From the NCBI RefSeq assembly GCF_019711355.1, contig NZ_CP081297.1:620001-684000 (forward strand): a stretch of DNA of 64,000 bases, written 5' to 3'. The notes below the pieces were generated by a model that saw only the letters and a list, made by a program, of their open reading frames with translations, searched no databases and had not been told where the DNA came from. Positions 10,643 to 19,169 of this stretch are shown here, piece after piece. This DNA is from Qipengyuania psychrotolerans (GTDB lineage Bacteria > Pseudomonadota > Alphaproteobacteria > Sphingomonadales > Sphingomonadaceae). How positions within the stretch are numbered: position 1 is the stretch's first letter; each line of letters starts with the position of its first letter. The position numbers were made by a program, and so were the translations under genes.

Positions 10643-11416
10643 TCAATCCCACACCTCATCAAACTTGAGCGCGCCGTCGCCATAGAGGTAATCCGGCTCG
10701 AACCGGGCATAGCGTTTCAGGCGGTCCCAATCGTCTGTAAACAGGTCGCCGCGGCGGATTTCCGCAATTCCGAGTTCGCGCATCTTGCCTACGGCGCGGT
10801 TGGCATGGATCGCACTGACCCCGCACATGTCCGCAAGATCGATCTGGGTGAAAGGTGTGCGCAATGCGCGCGGCGCGTCGCGCCCTATCAATTTCAGCCG
10901 CGTTTGCACTTCGGCAAAAAGGTGGGCGATCCGCTTGGGAGCATCGAGCTGCTCGAGGATCTGGATCCACTTGCGATCGATCGAGGCGTCCAGCAGCGTC
11001 GCGAACCACATGGCGCGCGCGATCCTGGGGCGGTCCTGCATGACTTTCTGGAGGCTGGCATGGCTAACCCGCCCAACCTTTATGGCGCCTGCTGCATCGA
11101 CATTGTGATCGAGGCGCTTCAGTGCAAATCCGTGCAGGTCGACGAAATCGCCGGGTACGTTCACACCCAGGATGTAGCGCTTGCCGCCAGCTTCCATGGT
11201 GCGGAATACATACCCTTCGATCAGGATCGTGCTGTGGTCGGTAACGACGCCACGTTTAAGCAGGCGCGTGCCATCGCGGTGGTCTTCCACGGTATCCACG
11301 AGATTTTCGATGTAGCGGAGGTCATCGGCGCCGAGATGTTCCCGCAATCGACCAGCAAGGAACGCACCGGTGAGGGGAAACTCGGCTGTCCTGATATCAC
11401 CACGAATTGCGTCCAT
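10643..11416 (-). CDS. Crp/Fnr family transcriptional regulator (copy 1)
   Basis: A 257-residue regulator with an N-terminal cyclic-nucleotide-binding-type beta-roll (about residues 30-130; TILIEGYVFRTM, then VPGDFVDLHGFAL) and a C-terminal Crp-type helix-turn-helix (TQIDLADMCGVSAIHANRAV). The Fnr iron-sulfur cysteine cluster is absent, so it is not a classical oxygen sensor; the ligand is unknown. It is a clear paralogue of the gene directly upstream at 11541-12305. The start at 11416 begins the conserved part; TTG 11434 is an alternative. A short palindrome GGTC/GACC lies upstream near 11450-11461 and could be an operator. Confidence 0.82.
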   Translation of the reverse strand: MDAIRGDIRTAEFPLTGAFLAGRLREHLGADDLRYIENLVDTVEDHRDGTRLLKRGVVTDHSTILIEGYVFRTMEAGGKRYILGVNVPGDFVDLHGFALKRLDHNVDAAGAIKVGRVSHASLQKVMQDRPRIARAMWFATLLDASIDRKWIQILEQLDAPKRIAHLFAEVQTRLKLIGRDAPRALRTPFTQIDLADMCGVSAIHANRAVGKMRELGIAEIRRGDLFTDDWDRLKRYARFEPDYLYGDGALKFDEVWD

Positions 11417-11540
11417 TGCCCGAATGTAAAGCAAGCCTCAGGACCGGGGTCTATTGACCTTTGTTAGCTTTAGGTTCTTTTCGATGGTGTTGGCGCATTT
11501 TTAGGGCCCTGTGCTTTGTCATATGTTATAATTTGATGTC

Positions 11541-12305
11541 TTAAAGGCCATCCTGCCTCAGCGAAAGAGCCCCTTCGCTGTACAGATAATCCTTCTCGAA
11601 ACAGGCGAAGGATTCCAGTTTCTGCCGGTCGATCACGCGCACTTCACCCCGGCGAAATTCGGCGATACCGCTTTTGCGCAGCTCGCCAATGGCGCGGTTC
11701 ACGTGGACGGGCGTGGCGCCGCACATGTCTGCCAGGTCGGACTGTGTCAGCGGCGTCTTGAAGCCATCCGGGAACGCCATGCCAACCATATCGAGACGGT
11801 ACCAGACCTCGGCAAAGATATGCGCGATCCGCTGCGGCACCTTGAGCTGTTCCAGCTTCATGATCCATTCGCGGTGCATGGCGGCATCCAGCAGGGTGGA
11901 AAACCAGAACAAGCGCGCCAGATGCGGCCTGTCCTTCATCACGTCGACAATGCGTTCATGCGGGACCAACCCGACCTTTGCAGGTCCGATACATTCGATA
12001 TTGTGATCGAGGCGCTTGAGCGCGAAACAGTGCAGGTCGACAAAGTCGCCGGGCACATGGAAGCTCACACCATAACGCTTGTCGCCCGCATCCAGCGTGC
12101 GCAGCATAAAACCTTCGATCAGCATCGTGGAATGGTCACAGACATCGCCGCGTGAGATCAGCCGGTAGCCGTCAGGGTGTGTTTCCACCTTGGAGACGAG
12201 CGATTCCAGCTCTTCCTTCTCGGCTTCGGAAAGATCGTGCCTCAGCCTGCCTTCCAGGAATAGTCCGGTCTTGGGATAGCGCTCCATTTCCGTAGATTTC
12301 GTCAT
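11541..12305 (-). CDS. Crp/Fnr family transcriptional regulator (copy 2)
   Basis: A 254-residue paralogue of the previous gene: the same VPGDFVDLHCFALKRLDHN segment in the cyclic-nucleotide-binding domain, a dimerisation helix, and a Crp-type HTH (TQSDLADMCGATPVHVNRAI). Again no N-terminal Cys cluster. The ATG at 12305 is preceded by GGGGGAG, so the upstream extension to 12452 is rejected. The gene diverges from the asparaginase across about 110 bp. The 124 bp between the two regulators means each could have its own promoter. Confidence 0.84.
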   Translation of the reverse strand: MTKSTEMERYPKTGLFLEGRLRHDLSEAEKEELESLVSKVETHPDGYRLISRGDVCDHSTMLIEGFMLRTLDAGDKRYGVSFHVPGDFVDLHCFALKRLDHNIECIGPAKVGLVPHERIVDVMKDRPHLARLFWFSTLLDAAMHREWIMKLEQLKVPQRIAHIFAEVWYRLDMVGMAFPDGFKTPLTQSDLADMCGATPVHVNRAIGELRKSGIAEFRRGEVRVIDRQKLESFACFEKDYLYSEGALSLRQDGL

Positions 12306-12414
12306 GCAGTCGCTCCCCCTCATAAAAACCGTAGCTGCGAGTGATGCTTTCGCAAGTGGCGATCGCAAAAAGCATGACGTGACCCGCGCTTTTACAGCCG
12401 CTATCGACTTTCCC

Positions 12415-13392
12415 ATGCGTAAAAACCTTACTGTACTGGCCACAGGCGGCACGATCGCGGGGATTGCAGGCTCTGCGATCGCTCCGGATTATCGATCGGG
12501 CGAGATCGGCATCGACGAATATCTGGAAAAGGTCGGCGGCCTGGGGCTGGAGGCCGAACTTTCAGGGCAGCAGATTGCCAACATCGATTCCGCCGATATC
12601 GGGCCTGCCGAATGGAACCAGCTTTATGCGGCAATTATGAAAGCCGTTGCGGATGACGCCTGCAGCGGCATCATCGTCACACATGGTACCGATACGCTCG
12701 AAGAGACGGCTTTCCTGCTCGATCTGACAGTGCCCGCAGACAAGCCGGTGGTCGTCGTGGGTGCGATGCGTCCGGCTGATGCAGTTGGCTATGACGGTTT
12801 GAGAAATTTCGCCAATGCGGTGCGCGTCGCCAGCGATGCGCAGGCTGCCGGACGGGGCGTGTTGGTGGTGATGGGCGACCGCATTTTCTCGGCGCGCGAT
12901 GTGCGTAAGGTAAGGACGCGCGGGTCCGACGCCTTTCGCGGCTTTCCGAGGGAATCCATTGGACTTGTGACCCCGTCCTCGCTCGAATGGTTCGGCGCGC
13001 CTTGGTGTGAAGGCTCTGCTGCAGCATTCGGCTGGTGCAAAGATTTGCCGGAGGTCGTCATCGTCTACATGCACGCAGCATTTAGCGCAGGCGAGCTGCT
13101 AAGGCATATCGGAGATGACACGCGCGGCGTCGTCATCGCAGGCGTGGGGGAAGGCAATATGCCCGAACCGGTGCGTCAGGAGCTTGTCCGGATTGCCCGG
13201 CGCGGCATTCCGGTGGTCAGGGCAAGCCGCGCGGACGAGGGTCTCGTCGACCGCGAGACGGAGGATGCCGAGAACCGCTTCGTCGCAGGGCGGGCGCTGA
13301 ACCCGCAAAAAGCGCGCATCTTGTTGCAACTGCTGGTGGCGAACGGGATCACCGACCCCGCCGCCATCCAGAGCGCTTTCGACGGCCGATGA
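12415..13392 (+). CDS. L-asparaginase (type I/II fold)
   Basis: A 325-residue hydrolase converting asparagine to aspartate and ammonia. The N-terminal catalytic loop TGGTIAG (residues 10-16) and the second threonine motif THGTDTLEE (about 89-97) are intact. There is no signal peptide when translation starts at ATG 12415, where homology begins, so it should be cytoplasmic; the open frame extends to 12304 but without family similarity. It ends 1 bp before the convergent MDR gene. The divergent Crp-like gene shares its upstream region and might regulate it, which is inference from position only. Confidence 0.9.
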   Translation: MRKNLTVLATGGTIAGIAGSAIAPDYRSGEIGIDEYLEKVGGLGLEAELSGQQIANIDSADIGPAEWNQLYAAIMKAVADDACSGIIVTHGTDTLEETAFLLDLTVPADKPVVVVGAMRPADAVGYDGLRNFANAVRVASDAQAAGRGVLVVMGDRIFSARDVRKVRTRGSDAFRGFPRESIGLVTPSSLEWFGAPWCEGSAAAFGWCKDLPEVVIVYMHAAFSAGELLRHIGDDTRGVVIAGVGEGNMPEPVRQELVRIARRGIPVVRASRADEGLVDRETEDAENRFVAGRALNPQKARILLQLLVANGITDPAAIQSAFDGR

Positions 13393-13393
13393 A

Positions 13394-14506
13394 TCAGCCG
13401 TTCGGTGTGACCAGGTATTTTTCGCCGGTCTTCATCTGGCGGTAGTCCAGAATGGCGTCCTTGGTCAGCATGCCTTCCAGATCGACCTTGGTCTTGTAGT
13501 GGCTGGCAAAAGTGGTCGTCAGATTGTCGAGCACCCGTGTCCGCATCCGCATCACGGTTTCCATGCCCGCATTCTGCAAGAACGGCGTCAGCAGCCAGCC
13601 TGAAAGAGTCCAGCCGAATCCATAGGACGGGGTCAGGGTTGTCGGGCCGAAATCGAGGCGGCCATAAATGAACATGCGCTTCTGCTGGTTGGAACCATAG
13701 CGCGAATATTCGGTCATCTTCGACACTGCGACCTGCTCCATCGCCTTGAAGCAAGTATCGACCATCTGCCCGCCGCCGATAGGATCGAAGCCGTAGAATG
13801 CGTCGGTTTCGTCAATCGCGTTCTTGAGCTGGTTCATGAAATCGCTGTCGGACGAGTTCACCACGTGCGTCGCGCCCTGCGACTTGAGCAATTCCGCCTG
13901 CTCGTCCTTGCGCACGATATTGACGAGACCCATTCCGTCTTCGAGGCAGATGCGGTTGAGCATCTGGCCCAGGTTCGAAGCGCCCACGGTGTGCAGGATC
14001 GATTTCTGACTGTCCATCCTGGCGTTCTCGACGAAGCCAAGGGCCGTCATCGGGTTCACGAAGCTCGATGCACCCGCTTCCGAGCTGTGGTCGCCCAGCG
14101 GCAGGCACATGGCGGCATCGGCAATTGCATACTGGCTGAATGCATTGCCCGGGACACACGCGACCCGCTGGCCCATCAGTGCCTTGGCCATGTCGCTGTC
14201 ACCGGTGGCGATGACCGTGCCGGCGCCTTCGTTGCCTGCAGGCAAGCGCTGGCCGTGGCGCGCCTTGGAGCCGGTGTTGAACGGCTCGGGCATCTTCGCG
14301 ACGACCTTGCCGGGCGAATATTCGGCGTTTTCGAAATCGGCGGCGCCGGTCAGGATTGCAAGGTCCGACGGATTGATCGGAGCGGCTTCCATCTTGACCA
14401 GGACCTGGTTGCCGGTCGGATCGGGGAAGGTGCTTTCGGCGATCTCGACGGTCAATGTGCCATCTGCCTCAAGCGTAGTGAAAAGCTGTTTGCCGGTGGT
14501 GGTCAT
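13394..14506 (-). CDS. Zinc-independent medium-chain dehydrogenase/reductase (quinone oxidoreductase-like)
   Basis: A 370-residue MDR-superfamily oxidoreductase. The GroES-like N-terminal domain shows VLVKMEAAPINPSDLAILTG and GNEGAGTVIATG; the NAD(P)-binding domain shows HTVGASNLGQMLNRICLEDG. No four-cysteine structural zinc lobe is seen, and the catalytic Cys of alcohol dehydrogenases is not evident, favouring the quinone oxidoreductase / enoyl reductase type. The substrate is unknown. It lies 79 bp downstream of truA on the same strand and may be read through from fmt-truA. Confidence 0.8.
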   Translation of the reverse strand: MTTTGKQLFTTLEADGTLTVEIAESTFPDPTGNQVLVKMEAAPINPSDLAILTGAADFENAEYSPGKVVAKMPEPFNTGSKARHGQRLPAGNEGAGTVIATGDSDMAKALMGQRVACVPGNAFSQYAIADAAMCLPLGDHSSEAGASSFVNPMTALGFVENARMDSQKSILHTVGASNLGQMLNRICLEDGMGLVNIVRKDEQAELLKSQGATHVVNSSDSDFMNQLKNAIDETDAFYGFDPIGGGQMVDTCFKAMEQVAVSKMTEYSRYGSNQQKRMFIYGRLDFGPTTLTPSYGFGWTLSGWLLTPFLQNAGMETVMRMRTRVLDNLTTTFASHYKTKVDLEGMLTKDAILDYRQMKTGEKYLVTPNG

Positions 14507-14585
14507 TCTTTATCTCCCTAACTGTCCCGTCCTTATGGGGCCATCGCTAGGCCCCCTGTGTCCGATTGGCTAGGGTGACGTTACG

Positions 14586-15335
14586 TCAGGCTTCGTCAGG
14601 ATAGGTGGCTTCCACGAAGTACAGGCCATGGGGAGGGGCGTTCAGGCCAAGTTCCTGCCGGTCCTTCGCTTCGAGTGCCCGGGCGACTCGCTCGATTTCC
14701 CACCGGCCCATGCCCACTAGTGCCAGGCAGCCGACCATCGAGCGTACCTGGTGGTGCAGGAAACTGCGCGCGGCAGCATGGATCAGGACGTGATCGCCCT
14801 CACGCACCACGTCCAATCGGTCGAGCGTCTTTTCCGGGCTTGCAGACTGGCACTGGACCGAACGGAAGGTGGTGAAGTCGTGGAACCCGACCAGCGCCTG
14901 TGCGGCCTCGTGCATGGCATCCGCATCCAGCGGCTGGGGCACTTGCCAGGCGCGGTTCTTCTCCAGCGTCAGGGGAGCGCGGCGATTGGCGATACGGTAC
15001 ACATAGCTGCGGGCCGTGCAGGAAAAGCGCGCGTGCCAGTCATCGGCTACGATTGCGCAGTGGGTCACGGCCACCGGATCGGGACGCATCTGGGCATTGA
15101 GTGCCTGCATCAGGCGAAACGGCTCGATGTCTTTCTCGATGTCGAGATGGCTGCGCATGGCGAGCGCATGAACCCCGGTGTCGGTGCGGCCTGCACTGGC
15201 CAGCCTGACCTCTTCACCCGTCACCTTGAAGGCAGCATCCTCGACCGTTTGCTGCACGCTGGGCCCGTGGGGCTGGCGCTGAAGGCCGAAGAAAGGCGTG
15301 CCGTCAAATTCGATGGTCAAGGCCAAACGGGTCAC
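14586..15335 (-). CDS. truA: tRNA pseudouridine38-40 synthase
   Basis: A 249-residue enzyme that isomerises uridines 38-40 of the tRNA anticodon arm. The catalytic Asp is in [14 protein letters not shown]; the [13 protein letters not shown] start, the [11 protein letters not shown] strand and the C-terminal [13 protein letters not shown] motif are present. Its ATG overlaps the fmt stop by 4 bp, so the two are translationally coupled, a common arrangement in alphaproteobacteria. Confidence 0.96.
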   Translation of the reverse strand: MTRLALTIEFDGTPFFGLQRQPHGPSVQQTVEDAAFKVTGEEVRLASAGRTDTGVHALAMRSHLDIEKDIEPFRLMQALNAQMRPDPVAVTHCAIVADDWHARFSCTARSYVYRIANRRAPLTLEKNRAWQVPQPLDADAMHEAAQALVGFHDFTTFRSVQCQSASPEKTLDRLDVVREGDHVLIHAAARSFLHHQVRSMVGCLALVGMGRWEIERVARALEAKDRQELGLNAPPHGLYFVEATYPDEA

Positions 15336-16240
15336 GAAAGCATGGTGCCTTTTGCCACCGCATTGCCGCGCAGGAATGTCTCGAGATCCATTTTCGGTTT
15401 GCCTGCACGCTGGAGTTCCACCGGCCGGATGCTTCCGTCCGCGCAGCCAATGGCCAGCTTGTCATCCAGCACTTCGCCCGGCTCGCCCGACTCTTCGGCA
15501 AGCTCGGCGCGTAGCAGTTTGACGCGCTGCCCGTCTATTTCGAACCATGCTCCGGGGAAGGGCGAGAGGGCGTGGATATGGCGCACCACGTCCTGCGCAG
15601 GCCGCGCCCAGTCAATGCGCGCTTCTGCCTTGTCGATCTTCGCGGCGTAAGTGGCCTCGGCATCGTCCTGCTCGATCGCATGCAGCGCATCCAGGTCGAT
15701 CAGCGTCCCCACCATCAGCTGGGCACCCAATTCGGCAAGCTCCTCGGTCAGTTCGCCGGTCGTCTTGTCCTCGATCGGAGTGCGCACTGTGGCCAGCATC
15801 GGCCCAGTATCGAGGCCCGCTTCCATCTGCATGATTGTGACGCCCGTCACCGGATCGCCCGCCATGATCGAACGGTGGATCGGTGCTGCACCGCGCCAGT
15901 GCGGCAGTAGCGAGGCATGGACATTGAGGCAGCCGTGGACAGGAGCATCGAGGATCGCCTGCGGCAGGATCAGGCCATACGCGGCAACCACTGCGATATC
16001 GGCTTTGAGGGCAGCGAATTTTTCCTGCTCTTCCGCTGACTTGAGCGATTTGGGGTGCCGCACTTCAATCCCCAGGCGCTCGGCTAGCTGGTGCACCGGA
16101 GTCGGCGTCAGTTCTCGCCCGCGCCGCCCGCCGGGGCGCGGCGGCTGGGTATAGACGCACACCACTTCATGCGCTGCATCGACCAGCGCTTGCAGCGTCG
16201 GCACGGCAAATTCCGGAGTTCCCATGAAGATTATGCGCAT
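15332..16240 (-). CDS. fmt: Methionyl-tRNA formyltransferase
   Basis: Formylates initiator Met-tRNA using 10-formyl-THF. The 302-residue protein starts at ATG 16240 ([11 protein letters not shown]), where family homology begins; the upstream open frame is spurious. The formyltransferase signature is complete: [17 protein letters not shown] with catalytic Asn and His, and [11 protein letters not shown] with the Asp, followed by the C-terminal OB-like domain. It diverges from recR by 52 bp. Its functional partner def, which removes the formyl group, lies 700 bp away on the other strand. Confidence 0.97.
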   Translation of the reverse strand: MRIIFMGTPEFAVPTLQALVDAAHEVVCVYTQPPRPGGRRGRELTPTPVHQLAERLGIEVRHPKSLKSAEEQEKFAALKADIAVVAAYGLILPQAILDAPVHGCLNVHASLLPHWRGAAPIHRSIMAGDPVTGVTIMQMEAGLDTGPMLATVRTPIEDKTTGELTEELAELGAQLMVGTLIDLDALHAIEQDDAEATYAAKIDKAEARIDWARPAQDVVRHIHALSPFPGAWFEIDGQRVKLLRAELAEESGEPGEVLDDKLAIGCADGSIRPVELQRAGKPKMDLETFLRGNAVAKGTMLS

Positions 16241-16292
16241 GACGTCTCGTGTGGCCTTTCTTGCTCGCGCTTGCGCCCCTATCTGTGCCACC

Positions 16293-16889
16293 ATGGCATC
16301 GCAAGAGATCGAGACACTGGCATCCGCGCTGGCGCGCCTTCCCGGCCTTGGCCCGCGCAGCGCGCGCCGCGCTGTTTTGTGGCTGGTCAAACGCCGCGAA
16401 AGTGCACTTCCCGCGCTGCTCGAAGCACTGGCGACAGTGGGCGAGGCGCTGGTTGAATGCGACACCTGCGGCAATGTGGACACCACCAACCCTTGCGGTA
16501 TCTGCGCCGACTCGCGCCGCGACGGTAAGGGATTGTGCGTGGTGGAGGACGTGGCCGATCTGTGGGCGCTGGACCGGGCCAAGCTGTTTACCGGCAAGTA
16601 TCACGTGCTGGGCGGGAAACTGTCGGCGCTCGATGGAATTCGCCCGGAAGATTTGAACATCGCCAACCTCCTGTCGCGCGTGGAGCAGGGCGGGGTGGAC
16701 GAAGTCGTCCTCGCGATGAACGCAACGCTCGAAGGGCAGACCACCGCGCATTACATTGCCGAGCGGCTGGAAGGCTTCCCCATCCGCATCACCCAGCTAG
16801 CCCACGGCCTGCCGGTCGGGGGCGAACTCGACTACCTCGACGAAGGCACTTTGGCGCAGGCGCTAAGGGCTCGCAGGCCGCTTGGCTGA
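16293..16889 (+). CDS. recR: Recombination mediator protein RecR
   Basis: A 198-residue partner of RecF/RecO that loads RecA at gaps. The N-terminal helix-hairpin-helix ([16 protein letters not shown]), a C4 zinc finger ([16 protein letters not shown]), and a TOPRIM domain ([15 protein letters not shown], then [13 protein letters not shown]) are in the expected order, with the C-terminal Walker-B-like [19 protein letters not shown]. The start at 16293 fits the family length. dnaX, its frequent neighbour, is not next to it. def follows 63 bp downstream. Confidence 0.95.
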   Translation: MASQEIETLASALARLPGLGPRSARRAVLWLVKRRESALPALLEALATVGEALVECDTCGNVDTTNPCGICADSRRDGKGLCVVEDVADLWALDRAKLFTGKYHVLGGKLSALDGIRPEDLNIANLLSRVEQGGVDEVVLAMNATLEGQTTAHYIAERLEGFPIRITQLAHGLPVGGELDYLDEGTLAQALRARRPLG

Positions 16890-16952
16890 CCGATCGGTCT
16901 GACCGCTCCAATTCGATTGAAAAGCGCGCATTGCACGCCTATCTGACCGCTT

Positions 16953-17519
16953 ATGGCTATCCGTGAAATTCTTGAAGTGCCGGATCCCCGGCTCAAAACC
17001 GTGTCCGAACCCGTCACCGAATTCGATGACGAGCTGAAAACGCTCGTCGATGACATGTTCGAAACGATGTATGCTGCGCCCGGTATCGGCCTCGCCGCAA
17101 TCCAGGTCGGCGTGCCGAAACGCTTGCTCGTGATCGATCTCCAGCCGGAAGATCCCGACGGTGAACCGGTCGAATGCAGTCATGATGGGCACAAGCACAC
17201 GCATCCCGCCACCAAGCTGGAGCCGCGCGTTTTCGTGAACCCGGAAATTCTCGATCCGGCAGAAGACTTGGCAACCTATCAGGAAGGCTGCCTGTCGGTC
17301 CCCGAAATCTTCGCCGATGTCGACCGCCCCGCTACCTGCCGGGTGCGGTATCAGGACCTCGACGGCAAGGTGCACGAAGAAGGGCTGGAAGGCTTGATGG
17401 CCACCTGTATCCAGCACGAGATGGACCACCTCGAAGGAATCCTGTTCATCGACCATCTCTCGCGCCTGAAGCGCAACATGGCGCTGAAGAAGCTGAAAAA
17501 GATGCGCGAATACGCGTGA
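16953..17519 (+). CDS. def: Peptide deformylase
   Basis: Metal-dependent removal of the N-formyl group from new proteins. All three motifs are present: [10 protein letters not shown] (about 44-53), EGCLSVPE with the metal Cys (about 111-118) and QHEMDHLEG with two metal His and the catalytic Glu (about 154-162). It is 188 residues long. An insert of about 25 residues after the first motif (about 66-92) is rich in His and contains a Cys ([12 protein letters not shown]), longer than in E. coli Def. A small membrane protein gene follows 4 bp downstream. Confidence 0.96.
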   Translation: MAIREILEVPDPRLKTVSEPVTEFDDELKTLVDDMFETMYAAPGIGLAAIQVGVPKRLLVIDLQPEDPDGEPVECSHDGHKHTHPATKLEPRVFVNPEILDPAEDLATYQEGCLSVPEIFADVDRPATCRVRYQDLDGKVHEEGLEGLMATCIQHEMDHLEGILFIDHLSRLKRNMALKKLKKMREYA

Positions 17520-17523
17520 TCAA

Positions 17524-17703
17524 TTGAGCTGGACCCGCGCCGCCATCGCCGGATTGCTTTTTGCATTCCTCATGTGCGGCTGGGCCTGGTTCGACCGCAA
17601 TCCTGGATTTGACGAGCTTGCAATCCGGTTCTCGGTCTACTTTTTGGCATTCACTGTAGGCTTTCGCTTCCTGTATAATATGGCGACCGGCCGAAAAGCG
17701 TGA
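17524..17703 (+). CDS. Small two-helix membrane protein, TTG start
   Basis: A 59-codon frame starting with TTG four bases after the def stop, ending TGA at 17701-17703. The product starts MSWTRAAIAGLLFAFLMCGW, giving one transmembrane segment at residues about 6-22, and a second hydrophobic segment about 36-53 (SVYFLAFTVGFRFLY), with a basic tail. The hydrophobicity pattern, uninterrupted frame and tight spacing to def support a real gene. I do not recognise the family. Start choice is the weak point: no ATG and no strong ribosome site, so coupling to def translation is likely. Confidence 0.55.
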   Translation: MSWTRAAIAGLLFAFLMCGWAWFDRNPGFDELAIRFSVYFLAFTVGFRFLYNMATGRKA

Positions 17704-17725
17704 ACTGCCGATAAGTGCCTCTGGC

Positions 17726-17740
17726 GTTCACCCTCCGTTC
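17726..17740 (+). promoter_or_regulatory. LexA box before rmuC
   Basis: GTTC (17726-17729), seven bases, GTTC (17737-17740): an exact match to the alphaproteobacterial LexA operator, ending 16 bp before the rmuC ATG. It would place rmuC under SOS control. It is the second such box in the window, the other being upstream of the gene at 5264. Confidence 0.62.
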
Positions 17741-17756
17741 TGCCTAGAAGGGGGCA

Positions 17757-19166
17757 ATGGACCCCACAATTATCGCCATCGTCGCACTCGTCCTCGGCCT
17801 CGGGCTGGGAATTTTCCTGGGTAACCGATTTGGTTCGGCCCCGGCGGCTGACTGGCGGGCACGCCATGAACAGCGCGATGCCGAAGCCAAGGACCTTTCG
17901 GAAAAACTGTCGCGCATGGCGCCTGAATTGGCGACAATGTCGGACCGCGCCGCACGATCGGATGAATTGGCTGCCAAACTCGACGCCGCGCGTGATGAAA
18001 ATACCGCGTTGAAAGCCGAGCGGGCAGGGTTTGAAGAACAAAAGCGCCTCCTGGAAGAAAGCCGCGCGAACCTGCTCAAGGAATTCGAAAACACCGGTGC
18101 CAAGGTGCTGGGTGCGGCGCAGGAAAAATTCCTCGAGCGTGCGAACGAGCGGCTGGGGCACTCGGAAAAGACCTCGGAAGCCAAGATCAGGGAATTGCTG
18201 CAACCTGTCGGCGATCGCCTGAAGAAATACGAAGATCAGGTGGCTGCGCTGGAGGAAAAGCGCACCAACGCCTTTTCCTCGCTGGCCACCCAGATCGAAC
18301 AGATGCGGCTGGGCCAGGAAGAGGTCAGGCGTGAGGCGCAGCGGCTTGGCAATTCGCTGACGAATGCTCCCAAGGCCCGCGGACGCTGGGGGGAACGGGC
18401 GCTCCAGAATGTGCTCGAACAATGCGGGCTCTCCGAACACACCGATTTCATCCTCGAACATTCGGTCGACACCGAAAGCGGGCGTCTGCGCCCTGATGCG
18501 ATCGTCAATGTGCCGGGCCAGAAGCAGCTCGTGATTGACTCCAAGGTCTCGCTGAATGCCTATCAGGCCGCATTCGAGGCGGATGACGATGATGAGCGCA
18601 AGCGCCACCTCGATCTTCACGCCAAGTCGATGCGGGGCCACGTGCAGACGCTCGGCTCGAAAAGCTACCAGAGCCAGTTCGACGACGCGCCCGACTATGT
18701 CGTGATGTTCGTGCCGGGCGAACATTTCGTCGCTGCCGCACTGGAACATGATCCGGAGCTGTGGGACTTTGCTTTCCGTAACAAGGTTTTGCTGGCCACG
18801 CCGACCAATCTGGTCGCCATCGCGCGCACGGTCGCGCAGGTCTGGCGGCAGGACACGATTGCGCAAGAAGCGGTGGAGATCGGCAAGGCCGGTGCCGAGC
18901 TTTACGATCGTCTCGCAGTTGCCGCAGAACATATGAAACGTGTCGGCGGCGGGCTGGAAACGGCGGTCAATAATTACAATAAGTTCGTCGGTAGCTTCGA
19001 ACGCAATGTCCTGTCGGCCGGCCGCCGGTTGTCGGAAAAGGGCATCGAAATCGGCAAGCGCGAGATCGAGGAAGTACCAAAGGTCGAGGCAACCCCTCGC
19101 TATAACGCCGAAGATGCCGCTCTGATCGAAAACGCTGACAAAGATGGCCGCGAAGCTGCCGAATAG
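17757..19166 (+). CDS. rmuC: DNA recombination protein RmuC
   Basis: A 469-residue protein of the RmuC family, linked in E. coli to limiting inversion recombination at short inverted repeats; it has a PD-(D/E)XK-type nuclease core. An N-terminal membrane helix (TIIAIVALVLGLGLGIFLGN), a long coiled coil over about residues 30-190, and then the conserved core: PKARGRWGERALQNVLEQCGL, LRPDAIVNVPGQKQLVIDSKVSLNAY (broken here as PDAIVNVPG and VIDSKVSLNAY), and YVVMFVPGEHF. The LexA box directly upstream predicts damage induction. It is followed 3 bp later by a convergent amidohydrolase gene. Confidence 0.92.
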   Translation: MDPTIIAIVALVLGLGLGIFLGNRFGSAPAADWRARHEQRDAEAKDLSEKLSRMAPELATMSDRAARSDELAAKLDAARDENTALKAERAGFEEQKRLLEESRANLLKEFENTGAKVLGAAQEKFLERANERLGHSEKTSEAKIRELLQPVGDRLKKYEDQVAALEEKRTNAFSSLATQIEQMRLGQEEVRREAQRLGNSLTNAPKARGRWGERALQNVLEQCGLSEHTDFILEHSVDTESGRLRPDAIVNVPGQKQLVIDSKVSLNAYQAAFEADDDDERKRHLDLHAKSMRGHVQTLGSKSYQSQFDDAPDYVVMFVPGEHFVAAALEHDPELWDFAFRNKVLLATPTNLVAIARTVAQVWRQDTIAQEAVEIGKAGAELYDRLAVAAEHMKRVGGGLETAVNNYNKFVGSFERNVLSAGRRLSEKGIEIGKREIEEVPKVEATPRYNAEDAALIENADKDGREAAE

Positions 19167-19169
19167 GCG

